A DNA stretch of 64,000 bases from DATHBD01 sp035296325 (GTDB lineage: Bacteria > Actinomycetota > Actinomycetes > Mycobacteriales > Micromonosporaceae). A program made the translations under genes and the position numbers. Where the stretch lies: positions 124,001 to 188,000 of the forward strand of contig DATHBD010000023.1 of NCBI GenBank assembly GCA_035296325.1, read 5' to 3'. The notes under the pieces are model-generated. The model saw only the letters and a list, made by a program, of their open reading frames with translations. It did not search any database and had not been told where the DNA came from. Positions 1-7,737 of the stretch are shown here, piece after piece (position 1 is the stretch's first letter; each line of letters begins with the position of its first letter).

Positions 1-598
1 AGGCCAGGATCTCGCCGGGGCTCGCCGCGACCGCGCGGTTGCGTGCCCGGGACAGGCCGGGTGCCGGCTCGACCAGGTACTCGATGTGCCCGCGGGCGGC
101 CGCCGCGCGCACCACGCGCTCGGTGGCGTCGGTGGTCGGCGCGTTGTCGACGACGAGGATCCGCAGCGACGGGTACACCTGGGCGATCAGGCTGTCCAGG
201 CATGCCCGCAACGCGTCCGGCCGCTCCCGGGTGCAGATGACGGCGGTGATCGGTGGCGCCGACCGCAGCACCGTTGCGCGTTCCGCGAGGAACGGCGGGA
301 GGTCCGGCACGGCGACGCCGCCGTGCGGAATGCCGGCACCCGCGTCGCCGCCGGCGGCGGTGATCGCCGCGCGTACCTCGACGCCGAGTTCCGCTTCGAT
401 CGCGGTCACCAGGTCGGCCGCGCTGAGCCCGGCGTCCGGCACGGTGACCAGGATCGAGCCGAGTGGTTCGGTGCACAGCCGCACCAGCAGCCAGGCGCGC
501 TCGATGCGCCGCCCGTCCGCCCCGGTAGCGGCGATGGCCGGGATGGGCCGGGACAGCTCCACATCGCGGACCACCGCCGGCAGCATCTGCGCTGTCAT
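1..598 (-). CDS. GT2 glycosyltransferase, N-terminal part (cut by window edge)
   Basis: Reading leftward from ATG 598 gives an open frame of about 199 codons that runs off the window at base 1. Roughly the first 110 residues are an N-terminal extension with no motif I recognise. A GT-A nucleotide-sugar domain follows: TAVICTRERP opening strand, RILVVDN and then LVEPAPGLSRARNRAV, the usual order in family 2 glycosyltransferases. The catalytic DxD and base lie outside the window. The start overlaps the stop of the upstream gene as ATGA (595-598), so the two are translationally coupled. Together with the next two genes it forms a glycan-assembly operon; the donor and acceptor sugars cannot be read from the sequence. 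The family is clear; the product is not. Confidence 0.85.
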   Translation of the reverse strand, partial: MTAQMLPAVVRDVELSRPIPAIAATGADGRRIERAWLLVRLCTEPLGSILVTVPDAGLSAADLVTAIEAELGVEVRAAITAAGGDAGAGIPHGGVAVPDLPPFLAERATVLRSAPPITAVICTRERPDALRACLDSLIAQVYPSLRILVVDNAPTTDATERVVRAAAARGHIEYLVEPAPGLSRARNRAVAASPGEILA

Positions 599-1581
599 CG
601 CGTCAACTCCGTTGCACTCGGGCTCGGCGGTGTCGTGGTCCGCGAACGGCCCGACCGGTTCAGATGGATGGACTCCACGGCGCCGCCCATACCGGCGGCG
701 AGGACGCCGGCAAGCGCCGCGCCGGCCTTGGCGGCGTGGTGCCCGCCGCGCCCGCGCAGTGTTGCCGCGAGCCCGCCGGTGACGGCGCGGGGCACGGTGC
801 TGCGCAGGTAGTGCCGCTCAGCGTCGAGGCTGGGCTGGGCGCCGAGCAGCCGGGCCATCTCGACCTTGCCGCGACCCTCGCTGAAGCAGCGGGCCAGGAA
901 GAAGCCGAACGTGGTGCGCTCCGCGGGGACCGGGTGGCTGATGACCGCTCCCGGTACGTACATCCATCGGCCACCGTCGGCGCGGGCCATCCGGACACAG
1001 AGATCGGTGTCCTCCGGACGGGCCCGGTCGCCGAGCTTGCCGAAGCCGTCCCGGAATCCGCCGACCGCCTCGAAGGTGTCCCGGCGCACCGCCATGCTGG
1101 CCGACCACACGTTGCGGGTGGGCGCCACGGTGGTGGGCATTCCGGTGTACGAGCCACCGATGGCCCACAGGAACTCGCCGGGGAACCATGCCGGCCGGCG
1201 GCGCTGCCAGACGGGTGAGATGGCGCCGCCGGTGCCGATGACCCGGGGGTCGGCGAACGGCGCGATGAGCTGGGCGAGCCAGCCCGGATGTGCCCGTGAG
1301 TCGCCGTCGAGCAGGGCGATCAGCGGGCTGGTGGTGTGGAACGCGGCGGTGTTGCGGTTGCCCGAGGCGCCCCGCGAAAACCGGTTCTCCAGCACGGTGA
1401 TGCCGTCCAGTTCGCGGACCGCCCGGGCGTACATCTTCGGGTTGTGGTCGACGACGACGACGATTTCGGCCGGTACCACGGACTGCGCCAACACGGAGTG
1501 CACGGCACCCACCAGGTCGTTCCACTGCCGCAGGTCGTGGCACGGGATGACGACGCTGACCGCCGGTTCCAGCAGGGTCAT
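595..1581 (-). CDS. GT2 family glycosyltransferase
   Basis: A 328-residue GT-A fold glycosyltransferase. It opens with VSVVIPCHD (residues about 8-16), has the metal-binding acidic motif LLDGDSR near residue 91 and the catalytic-base region RPEDTDLC near residue 190, all in the order expected for family 2. The C-terminal third contains an Ala/Gly-rich stretch (AAKAGAALAGVLAAGMGGA) that could contact the membrane. It overlaps both neighbours by four bases (595-598 and 1578-1581), so three transferases are translated as one unit. Likely role: adding one sugar in assembly of an exopolysaccharide or cell-wall glycan at the inner face of the membrane. Donor and acceptor are unknown. Confidence 0.88.
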   Translation of the reverse strand: MTLLEPAVSVVIPCHDLRQWNDLVGAVHSVLAQSVVPAEIVVVVDHNPKMYARAVRELDGITVLENRFSRGASGNRNTAAFHTTSPLIALLDGDSRAHPGWLAQLIAPFADPRVIGTGGAISPVWQRRRPAWFPGEFLWAIGGSYTGMPTTVAPTRNVWSASMAVRRDTFEAVGGFRDGFGKLGDRARPEDTDLCVRMARADGGRWMYVPGAVISHPVPAERTTFGFFLARCFSEGRGKVEMARLLGAQPSLDAERHYLRSTVPRAVTGGLAATLRGRGGHHAAKAGAALAGVLAAGMGGAVESIHLNRSGRSRTTTPPSPSATELTR

Positions 1582-2537
1582 CGCTCCTCGCCCACGGTGG
1601 AGGTGCTCGGGTCGAGTTCGGCGGACCTGGCCACGGCGGAGTCGGCGTACCGGGCCCGCGGGATGCTGACGTTGAGCGCCATGCCGCGCCGGAACGGGCG
1701 CTGCCGCGGGATCGCCGGGCCGGCCTGTTCCGACGGAAGTACGCCGTTTCGCGCCGCCACCGATCGGGTGGCGTGCCGGCGCCGGTGCTCACGCACGATG
1801 GTGCGGAGCACCCGCTGCCCGTCCCGGACGGCGTTCAGATTGCTCTCGCCGTGGATGCGGGCGTATTCGAGGCTCGGCACCTCGCTGATCCGCAGACCGC
1901 AGGCGGCCACGCGGACATTGATAAGTGTCTCGATTTCGAATCCGTCGCCCCACAGCTTGCCGCCGTCGGTGGGACCCGGTAGATCGGTGCTGGGAAGGTC
2001 CAGCGCCGGCAGGAGCCGCCGCCAAAATGCATTGTATCCGTAACACAGATCGGTGAACTTTGTGCCGAAGAGCAGGTTGACGAAGCTGTTGAGGCCGCGG
2101 TTTCCCTGCCGACGCAGCCAGGTGATGTCGTGGCTGCCGCCGCCGGGGGAGAAGCGCGATCCCTTCGCGAAGTCGGCGCCGGCCACGAGAGCATCGACGA
2201 ATGCGGGGATCTCGGCCGGACTGGTCGATCCGTCGGCGTCGATCATGACGATGACGTCGCTCGTGCAGGCAGCGAAACCGCAGGCCAAGGCGTTGCCCTT
2301 GCCGGTACGGGTCTGCTCGACCACGATGATCGAGGGCCAGAGGCGGCGCGCCACCTCGATGGTGTCATCCACCGAGCCGCCATCGACAAGAATGACTTCT
2401 TTGACATTCGTCGGCAGGAGTGGAAAGACGTGCGGCAGGTTCCTGGCCTCGTTGAGCGCCGGTATGACGACGCTCACGGACGGCGGCCCAGGCCTCTGGA
2501 TGGAGGGCTTCTCGGACGCGTACGTCTGTGTCATCAC
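1578..2537 (-). CDS. Polyprenyl-phosphate-type GT2 glycosyltransferase (DPM/GtrB-like)
   Basis: 319 residues. The first about 240 form a GT2 domain of the dolichol/undecaprenyl-phosphate sugar transferase type: VSVVIPALNEARNL, EVILVDGGSVDDT, RTGKGNALACGF, MIDADGS (metal site), AKGSRF and FTDLCYGYNAF. Proteins with this pattern usually load mannose or glucose onto a polyprenyl phosphate, or prime glycan synthesis. The C-terminal about 75 residues are basic and contain no clear membrane helix, so it is probably a soluble or peripheral form. It is the first gene of the three-gene glycosyltransferase operon, and its promoter should lie in the 427-bp gap upstream. The start choice (ATG ATG at 2537/2534) is not certain. 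Family confident; sugar unknown. Confidence 0.85.
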   Translation of the reverse strand: MMTQTYASEKPSIQRPGPPSVSVVIPALNEARNLPHVFPLLPTNVKEVILVDGGSVDDTIEVARRLWPSIIVVEQTRTGKGNALACGFAACTSDVIVMIDADGSTSPAEIPAFVDALVAGADFAKGSRFSPGGGSHDITWLRRQGNRGLNSFVNLLFGTKFTDLCYGYNAFWRRLLPALDLPSTDLPGPTDGGKLWGDGFEIETLINVRVAACGLRISEVPSLEYARIHGESNLNAVRDGQRVLRTIVREHRRRHATRSVAARNGVLPSEQAGPAIPRQRPFRRGMALNVSIPRARYADSAVARSAELDPSTSTVGEER

Positions 2538-2964
2538 CCGACCCCTTTCGGCTATCGACGGACTGTGCGCCGTCGTATGACATTAGGATTGGAAGCCGGG
2601 GTATCGGCTCCAGGAATGCGACGCTAACAGCCTGGGGAATTGGGTCAGTCATGCGATTGGATGCTTTCCCGACCTGATCGTTGATAGAGCGAATAGCTGC
2701 GTCGATTGGGAATTCACATCCGTCGCGGTGGTCGCTCCGGCAACAGGAAACCGGGCGAAGCGCCCGGGCTGGCGAGAAGCGGACATCCAAATCGCACCGT
2801 CACGCTGCGCGTTATCGCATCACGCAGCGTAGAACTGAGGCAGAATTTGCAGAGCCGGAATTGCTATCCGGGTCGTCCTGCGGGGAGTATCCCGACGGCA
2901 GGAAACGTCATTGCACATACGTACGGCAACATGAGGAATACGAATCGTGAGCAGAGGGCGTCTG
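2538..2964. other. 427-bp gap, lower GC, probable divergent promoter region
   Basis: This stretch separates the leftward glycosyltransferase operon from the rightward small Cys-rich gene. It is visibly less GC-rich than the surrounding genes (for example around 2570-2720), as expected for a promoter region. Short open frames exist on both strands but their composition and translation look random. I could not pick a convincing -35/-10 pair, operator or RNA gene. Confidence 0.5.
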
Positions 2965-3102
2965 ATGTCCAGTGCCTGCAGGTGCGGCCACGACCAGGCC
3001 GCACACGCGCATTACCGACCGGGGAGTGAGTGTGTCCGGTGCCCCCGGGGTGCCTGTGGACGCTTCCGGCCGCACCCCTGGTGGCGTCGGCTCTGGCGGT
3101 GA
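2965..3102 (+). CDS. Small Cys/His-rich zinc-ribbon-like protein (45 aa)
   Basis: ATG 2965 follows an AGAGGG Shine-Dalgarno (about 2953-2958) and runs to TGA 3100-3102. The 45-residue product has the pattern CRCGHDQAAHAHYRPGSEC followed by a second pair of cysteines (VRC and GAC) and a basic, Trp-rich tail. The C-x-C-G-H...H-x-H...C-x2-C spacing looks like a compact zinc-binding ribbon, a type I associate with short uncharacterised actinobacterial proteins. An in-frame GTG at 2947 with a GAGGAA site upstream would add six residues. It faces the UBP finger gene tail to tail with only 26 bp between them. Function unknown; metal binding is an inference from the cysteine/histidine pattern. Confidence 0.6.
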   Translation: MSSACRCGHDQAAHAHYRPGSECVRCPRGACGRFRPHPWWRRLWR

Positions 3103-3128
3103 AAGCGCCGCGCGCGCCGACCGGTGGG

Positions 3129-3392
3129 TCAGCCGACGGTGTGGTCGAGGAAGCACCAGCGCCAGGACTCGCCCGGCTCCAGCGACCGCATCACCGGGTG
3201 GCCGACCTCCGCGAAGTGACCGCTCGCGTGTTTGCGCGGCGACGAGTCGCAGCAGCCGACGTTGCCGCAGGACAGGCAGATGCGCAGGTGTACCCAGTCG
3301 CTCCGACCCTCGGCCACGCAGCCGGTGCAGGCTCCGGGGGTGATCTCCGCGGGGTCCTCCGTGCTTCCGGCGACCAGATGTGGACAGCTCAT
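3129..3392 (-). CDS. UBP-type zinc finger protein (87 aa)
   Basis: An 87-residue protein consisting almost entirely of a UBP-type (ZnF-UBP) zinc finger: MSCPHLV, a central CTGC, CLSCGNVGCCDSS, then KHASGHFAEVGHPV and the aromatic end SWRWCFLDHT. In eukaryotes this fold binds the free C-terminus of ubiquitin. Actinobacterial versions are common, have no established ligand and are often fused or adjacent to cation/proton antiporters. Here its ATG overlaps the antiporter stop codon (3389-3392, ATGA), so it is co-translated and likely works with the transporter, perhaps as a cytosolic regulatory domain supplied as a separate chain. The start was chosen for that overlap and because the finger begins immediately after it. 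Confidence 0.85.
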   Translation of the reverse strand: MSCPHLVAGSTEDPAEITPGACTGCVAEGRSDWVHLRICLSCGNVGCCDSSPRKHASGHFAEVGHPVMRSLEPGESWRWCFLDHTVG

Positions 3393-4978
3393 GACGACCG
3401 CTCCTGTTCCAACAACGACTCTTCCAGGTCCATGTCCCGCTGCGCCCGGCGCAGCACCTCTTCCGGAATCCGGCCCTCGTCCCGCGCGCGGCGGAACACT
3501 TCCCGCTCCGCTTCCAGCATCGCCCGTCGGAGCCGACCGTACGCCTCCGACGGTGTCTCCCGGCTCCGACCGCCCAGGCGTTCCCATGCCATGTTGGTCC
3601 GGTCGTCCACCAGGGTCCGCAGCCGCTCCACCACGCCGGTGGGCAGGTTCGTACTGTCCGCGGCCACCGCGTCGAGGCGCTCCCGCGCGGCCTGGCTCGC
3701 TGCCTGCTGGGTACTGGCCTGGGCGAGCGCGTCGGTCTTCGGGTCGTCGGCCTCGAGCCGGAGTCGCCGGGCCACCAGCGGCAGGGTGGCGCCCTGCAGC
3801 ATCAGGGTGCACACGATGACCGAGAACGCGAGCCACACGAACAGGTCCCGCGGATACGCCTGGTCGTCCGCGAGCTGGTCCACGGGGGGCAGGGCCAGGG
3901 CGGCGGCGAGGGTGACCACACCGCGCATGCCCGCCCAGGCGATCACGGTCGGGTAGCGCAGCGGCGGTGCGGGGTCACGCTCCCGGACCCTGGGCACCAG
4001 CCTGGCCAGGTACGTGGCCGGGTACATCCAGGCGAATCGGGCCACGATGACCGTCAACACCACCGCGACCGTCGTCAGCGCCACGGTGCGCAGCGGCGTG
4101 TCGAGATCGTCGAGGATCGCCCGCAACTGCAGCCCGACCAGCAGGAAGACCAGGCCCTCCAGCAGAAACCGCGACATCTGCCAGAACGCGTGCATCTGCA
4201 GCCGCGACGCGGCCGACATGAGCGTGGGCATGCGGTGGCCGAGGAAGAGCCCGGTCACCACGACGGCCACCACGCCGGAGGAGTGGATCAGGTGGGCGGG
4301 CACGAAGACGAGGAACGGCGTGAGCAGCGACACCGCGTTGTCCAGTAGCGGGTCGGTGGTCCGGCGGTGCACGGCGGCGATCACGAAGCCGCCCAGGGCG
4401 CCGATCGCAACGCCACCCACCGCGGCCAGGAGAGCGTCGCCGGTGATGCTCATCGGACCGACATGCACGCCGCCCATGGCGGTCGTGGCCACCGTGAAGA
4501 TGACCAGCGCGGTGGCGTCGTTGATCAGACTCTCGCCCTCGAGAATGGTCACGATCCGACGGGGCAACCCGATCCGGCGGGCGATCGCCGTCGCGGCGAC
4601 GGCGTCGGGCGGAGCGATGACCGCGCCGATGGCGATGGCGGCGGCGATCGGGACGCTGGGCAGCAACAGGTGGATGACGAAGGCCACGAGGCCCGCGGTG
4701 ACCAGGACCAGGCCGATCGCGAGCAGCAGAATCGGCCGGAGGTTGAACCGGAACGCCGGCACCGACGTCTCCAACGCGGCCACATAGAGCAGCGGCGGCA
4801 GGATGCCGACCAGGATCAGCTCCGGACTCAACGCCAGGTCCGACAGGAACCCGGCATAGGAGAGCACGATGCCGACCAGGACGAGCGGGATCGGTGAGCC
4901 GACGCGGAGACGGCCGGCCAGCGCCGTGACGGCAACCACCACCGCGATCAGTGGGACGACGATCAACAACTCGTGCAC
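3389..4978 (-). CDS. Na+/H+ antiporter, CPA1 (NhaP-type) family
   Basis: 529 residues with about twelve hydrophobic segments in the first 400. The ion-path signature is intact: VIAPPDAVAATAIARRIG, then EGESLINDATALV, the conserved Asp/Glu region of CPA1 exchangers. The last about 130 residues are hydrophilic and charged (many Arg/Glu, ending LEESLLEQERSS), typical of a cytoplasmic regulatory tail. It exchanges Na+ or K+ for protons at the membrane, for pH and salt homeostasis. The stop overlaps the start of the downstream UBP zinc finger gene. The usual fused tail-plus-finger arrangement appears here as two coupled genes. Cation preference cannot be inferred. Confidence 0.9.
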   Translation of the reverse strand: MHELLIVVPLIAVVVAVTALAGRLRVGSPIPLVLVGIVLSYAGFLSDLALSPELILVGILPPLLYVAALETSVPAFRFNLRPILLLAIGLVLVTAGLVAFVIHLLLPSVPIAAAIAIGAVIAPPDAVAATAIARRIGLPRRIVTILEGESLINDATALVIFTVATTAMGGVHVGPMSITGDALLAAVGGVAIGALGGFVIAAVHRRTTDPLLDNAVSLLTPFLVFVPAHLIHSSGVVAVVVTGLFLGHRMPTLMSAASRLQMHAFWQMSRFLLEGLVFLLVGLQLRAILDDLDTPLRTVALTTVAVVLTVIVARFAWMYPATYLARLVPRVRERDPAPPLRYPTVIAWAGMRGVVTLAAALALPPVDQLADDQAYPRDLFVWLAFSVIVCTLMLQGATLPLVARRLRLEADDPKTDALAQASTQQAASQAARERLDAVAADSTNLPTGVVERLRTLVDDRTNMAWERLGGRSRETPSEAYGRLRRAMLEAEREVFRRARDEGRIPEEVLRRAQRDMDLEESLLEQERSS

Positions 4979-5075
4979 GCCGCGAGCCTACGTGGCGCCG
5001 CCAGCTACAGCGGCATGGCGCGGATCACCCACCGGGATCCCGAGGGCGTACCCGGGTGGGCCAGGGCCCCCACCG

Positions 5076-5165
5076 TCACAGTTTGCGACGGCGGCGCACC
5101 CAGATGCCCACCGCGCCGACCGCGATGAACACCAGGATGGAGCAGAGGATCGCGCGGAAGATCAC
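5076..5165 (-). CDS. Putative 29-aa single-span membrane peptide
   Basis: A GTG at 5165 opens a 29-codon frame ending at TGA 5076-5078. The product is one hydrophobic helix (AILCSILVFIAVGAVGIWV) closed by RRRRKL, a positive-inside anchor. It lies 20 bp downstream of the MFS gene on the same strand. No strong Shine-Dalgarno is visible and the frame is open upstream only as an overlap of the MFS gene, so coding status is uncertain. If real, it is a small bitopic membrane protein with its C-terminus in the cytoplasm. Confidence 0.35.
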   Translation of the reverse strand: MIFRAILCSILVFIAVGAVGIWVRRRRKL

Positions 5166-5185
5166 ACGGCCAGCATCACACACCG

Positions 5186-6442
5186 TCAGCGGTGCGCGAA
5201 GCGGGACGCCACCGCGAACGCGGCCAGCGAGACCGCCGCCATCCCCGCCATGCCGGCCGCCATCGGCATCGCCCCGGCGGCGGGGACCAGGCCGACCAGC
5301 GGAGCCGCGACCGCACCCGCCGCCGACTGCCCCATGCCGAGCAGCGCGGCGGCGCTCCCGGCCGAGTCCGGGTGCGCGTCCAGCGCGAGGGCCATCGTGT
5401 TGGGCAGCACAAATCCGAACGCGGTCATGAACCCGAGCAGCGGAATCTCCACCCCCACCAGACTGTGCGTCTGCGCCGCGATCACCAGGGCCACCGCGGC
5501 GATCGCCATGGCGACGAGCGCGGCGCCGAGGATCCGGCGTGGATGCACCCGGTGCACCAGCCGCGCGTTGAGCTGGCCGGCCACGACGAAGCCGGCCGCG
5601 TTCAGCCCGAACAACAGGCCGTACGTCTGCGGCGAGGCCCCGTAGACGCGCTGCAGCACAAATGGTGACCCGGATATATAGCAGAAGATGCTCGCCCCGG
5701 TGCTCGCCAGAGCGATGAGGTACCCGAGAAAGGCCCGGTCCCGCAGGATCGTGCCGAACGCGGACCCGGTCTGCCGCAGCGCTCCCGCCGTTCGCCGCGC
5801 CGGTGGCAGCGACTCGGTCAGGCCCACCGCCGCCGCGACGAGGAGGAGGAGACCGATGCCGGCGAGGACCAGGAACACGCCGCGCCAGTCCGTGTACCGC
5901 AGCACCGCGCCGCCGAGCGAGGGCGCCAGGACCGGCACCACCCCGAAGACCAGGGTCAGCTGAGAGAAGTAGGCGGCGGCCCGGCGACCCTCGTACCGGT
6001 CCCGCACGACGGCGCGGGCGATCACGATGACCGCCCCGGCGGCCGTGCCCTGCACCACCCGCGCCGCGGTGAGCGTGTCGATGGACGGCGCGACTGCGCA
6101 GACCATCGACGCGGCCACGTATCCGCCGAGCGCGGCCACCGCCGGACGGCGGCGGCCCCACCGGTCGCTCAGCGGACCCAGCAGCATCTGCCCCAGGCCG
6201 AGCCCGAGAAGGAACGCCGTGATGGTCAGCTGAGACCGCGATTCACTGACCGAGAAGTTGGTCGCGAGCTGCGGCAGCGCGGGGAGGTACATGTCCATCG
6301 ACAGGGCGCCGGCGGTTGTCAGTGCCCCCAGCAGGACCACCAACCAGGCACCGGTCGGCTCCCGCCGCCACACCGACGGCGGGGGTGGCGGCGCCAGGGT
6401 CGCGGCGGACGCGCTCGGGGGTGGCGGTGGCAGATCGGGCAC
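5186..6442 (-). CDS. MFS drug efflux transporter, Bcr/CflA family
   Basis: 418 residues, GTG start at 6442. After a Pro-rich N-terminus (residues 1-25) there are twelve predicted membrane spans. The first-span signature ALSMDMYLPALPQLA is characteristic of Bcr/CflA-type proton-coupled drug exporters (bicyclomycin, chloramphenicol and related). The MFS loop motif GPLSDRWGRRRP sits between spans 2 and 3, and GVVPVLAPSLGG in span 5 matches the drug/H+ antiporter motif C region. Its substrate cannot be read. It stands alone, with only a possible 29-aa peptide downstream. Confidence 0.88.
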   Translation of the reverse strand: MPDLPPPPPSASAATLAPPPPPSVWRREPTGAWLVVLLGALTTAGALSMDMYLPALPQLATNFSVSESRSQLTITAFLLGLGLGQMLLGPLSDRWGRRRPAVAALGGYVAASMVCAVAPSIDTLTAARVVQGTAAGAVIVIARAVVRDRYEGRRAAAYFSQLTLVFGVVPVLAPSLGGAVLRYTDWRGVFLVLAGIGLLLLVAAAVGLTESLPPARRTAGALRQTGSAFGTILRDRAFLGYLIALASTGASIFCYISGSPFVLQRVYGASPQTYGLLFGLNAAGFVVAGQLNARLVHRVHPRRILGAALVAMAIAAVALVIAAQTHSLVGVEIPLLGFMTAFGFVLPNTMALALDAHPDSAGSAAALLGMGQSAAGAVAAPLVGLVPAAGAMPMAAGMAGMAAVSLAAFAVASRFAHR

Positions 6443-6678
6443 CGATGAACGCTACCCGCGTCGGCGGTGTGGAGGCCGATCCGGCCGGGCTGCGAGCAAG
6501 GTCACACCGCCCCCGGCGCCACCTACCGGCCTGCAACGTTCATGGCGATCGATACCCGAACTGCATGGATGGGGCATCCGGGAGCAAGGTTCGGCACGTC
6601 CGGAGGTTGCGTCGGGGCGCGCACTCAACAATGCTCCAGGCGATAAGCCTCGACGTAGGGATGGAGCCACTTACCACC

Positions 6679-7566
6679 ATGTCGATCCGACAGTCTGCGC
6701 CCGGCGGGTCGTACCGGCCGCCGCACGGTTACGGGCCGGTGCCGCCCGGCCAGGGAACGCCGCCCACCCAGGGAGCGCCGCAGCCACCGCAGCCGCCGCA
6801 GCCGCCGCCGTCCGGTCACCGTGCGTCATCCGGCCGTCGGCCGCTGCTGATCGGGTTGGCCGTGGTCGCCGCGCTCGGGCTCCTCGTGATGGGATTCGCG
6901 GCGGTGCGGTACTTCGGCGCCGACCCGGCGCCCCAGGCGCAGGACAAGGGCACCAACAAGGTGATCACCGGCGAGGTGGGTGCGCTCACCGAGGCGACCC
7001 TCGACATCGTCACGAGTGCCAGCGCGCTGGACCTGAAGGCAGCCGACCTCGGCAATGACCTGTACCGGGTGGAGACGCCAAGCGGCGGCTCGCTGGTGCC
7101 CGAGATGGATGTCAACGGTGGAAATCTCCAACTTCGCCTGCTGCCCAGCGGCAACAACGCCGGCCCCGGCTCGGTGACGGTGCGGATCAACTCCAAAGTG
7201 GTGTGGAGTCTGAAGCTGACCGGTGGAGCCGCGGAGGAGATTGCCGACCTGCGCGCCGCCAAGCTGAAGTCGCTGGACGTCACGGGCGGTGGCCAGAAGA
7301 TCGAGATCACCCTGCCGCCGGTCACCGGCACGTTCACCGTGAACATGACCGGCGGGGCGGCGCAGTTCCTGCTGCACGCGCCGAAAGACATTCCGGTCAA
7401 GGTGCGGCTCGGTCAGGGCGCCGGTGACGTGTCGGTCGACGGCAAGGCCCAGAAGAGTGTCGCCGGCGGCACCGTGATCAACCCGCCGGGCTGGGACGGC
7501 GCCAAGGACCGGATCGACCTCAACGCCACGTCCGGTGCGTCCGAGATCAAGGTCGACCGCTTCTGA
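6679..7566 (+). CDS. Membrane-anchored protein with extracytoplasmic beta-rich repeat domain
   Basis: 295 residues from ATG 6679, chosen because GGAG (6663-6666) sits 12 bases upstream; an in-frame ATG at 6661 would add six residues. Residues 1-50 are Pro/Gly/Gln-rich and cytoplasmic. One membrane helix follows (LLIGLAVVAALGLLVMGFAAV), then about 210 residues outside. The outer part repeats short beta-strand units (LTGGAAEEI, VTGGGQKIEI, MTGGAAQFL, SGASEIKV), suggesting a beta-solenoid or toast-rack-like fold as in LiaF/DUF4097-type envelope proteins. No catalytic residues are evident. It is monocistronic and closed by a strong terminator. Likely an envelope-sensing or adhesin-like protein; exact family unassigned. 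Confidence 0.65.
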   Translation: MSIRQSAPGGSYRPPHGYGPVPPGQGTPPTQGAPQPPQPPQPPPSGHRASSGRRPLLIGLAVVAALGLLVMGFAAVRYFGADPAPQAQDKGTNKVITGEVGALTEATLDIVTSASALDLKAADLGNDLYRVETPSGGSLVPEMDVNGGNLQLRLLPSGNNAGPGSVTVRINSKVVWSLKLTGGAAEEIADLRAAKLKSLDVTGGGQKIEITLPPVTGTFTVNMTGGAAQFLLHAPKDIPVKVRLGQGAGDVSVDGKAQKSVAGGTVINPPGWDGAKDRIDLNATSGASEIKVDRF

Positions 7567-7588
7567 CGGGCTGCGTGACGACGTTTCC

Positions 7589-7620
7589 AGAAGGGCTCCG
7601 CCAACCGGCGGAGCCCTTCT
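7589..7620 (+). terminator. Intrinsic terminator after 6679-7566
   Basis: A perfect 14-bp stem (AGAAGGGCTCCGCC pairing with GGCGGAGCCCTTCT) with an AACC loop, 22 bases after the stop codon. The right arm ends in TTCTGTG, a short T-rich tail. Confidence 0.85.
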
Positions 7621-7737
7621 GTGCTGCGGGCTCGGATCGATCCGGTCCGCGACGATTGGGGAGCTACCGGGCGGGGAACAGGTGCCTCTGTCAGTACCCC
7701 GGTCAAGCGATCGTCTCGCCCCCTACAGGAGGCCCCC

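Noticed and set aside
2681..2950. An 89-codon plus-strand frame in the first gap
   Set aside because: No recognisable motif, no ribosome site, and composition like the surrounding lower-GC intergenic DNA.
4979..5075. Imperfect inverted repeat around 5027-5060 (CCCACCGGG ... CCCGGGTGGG)
   Set aside because: Pairing is short and broken and no T tail follows; not convincing as a terminator or operator.
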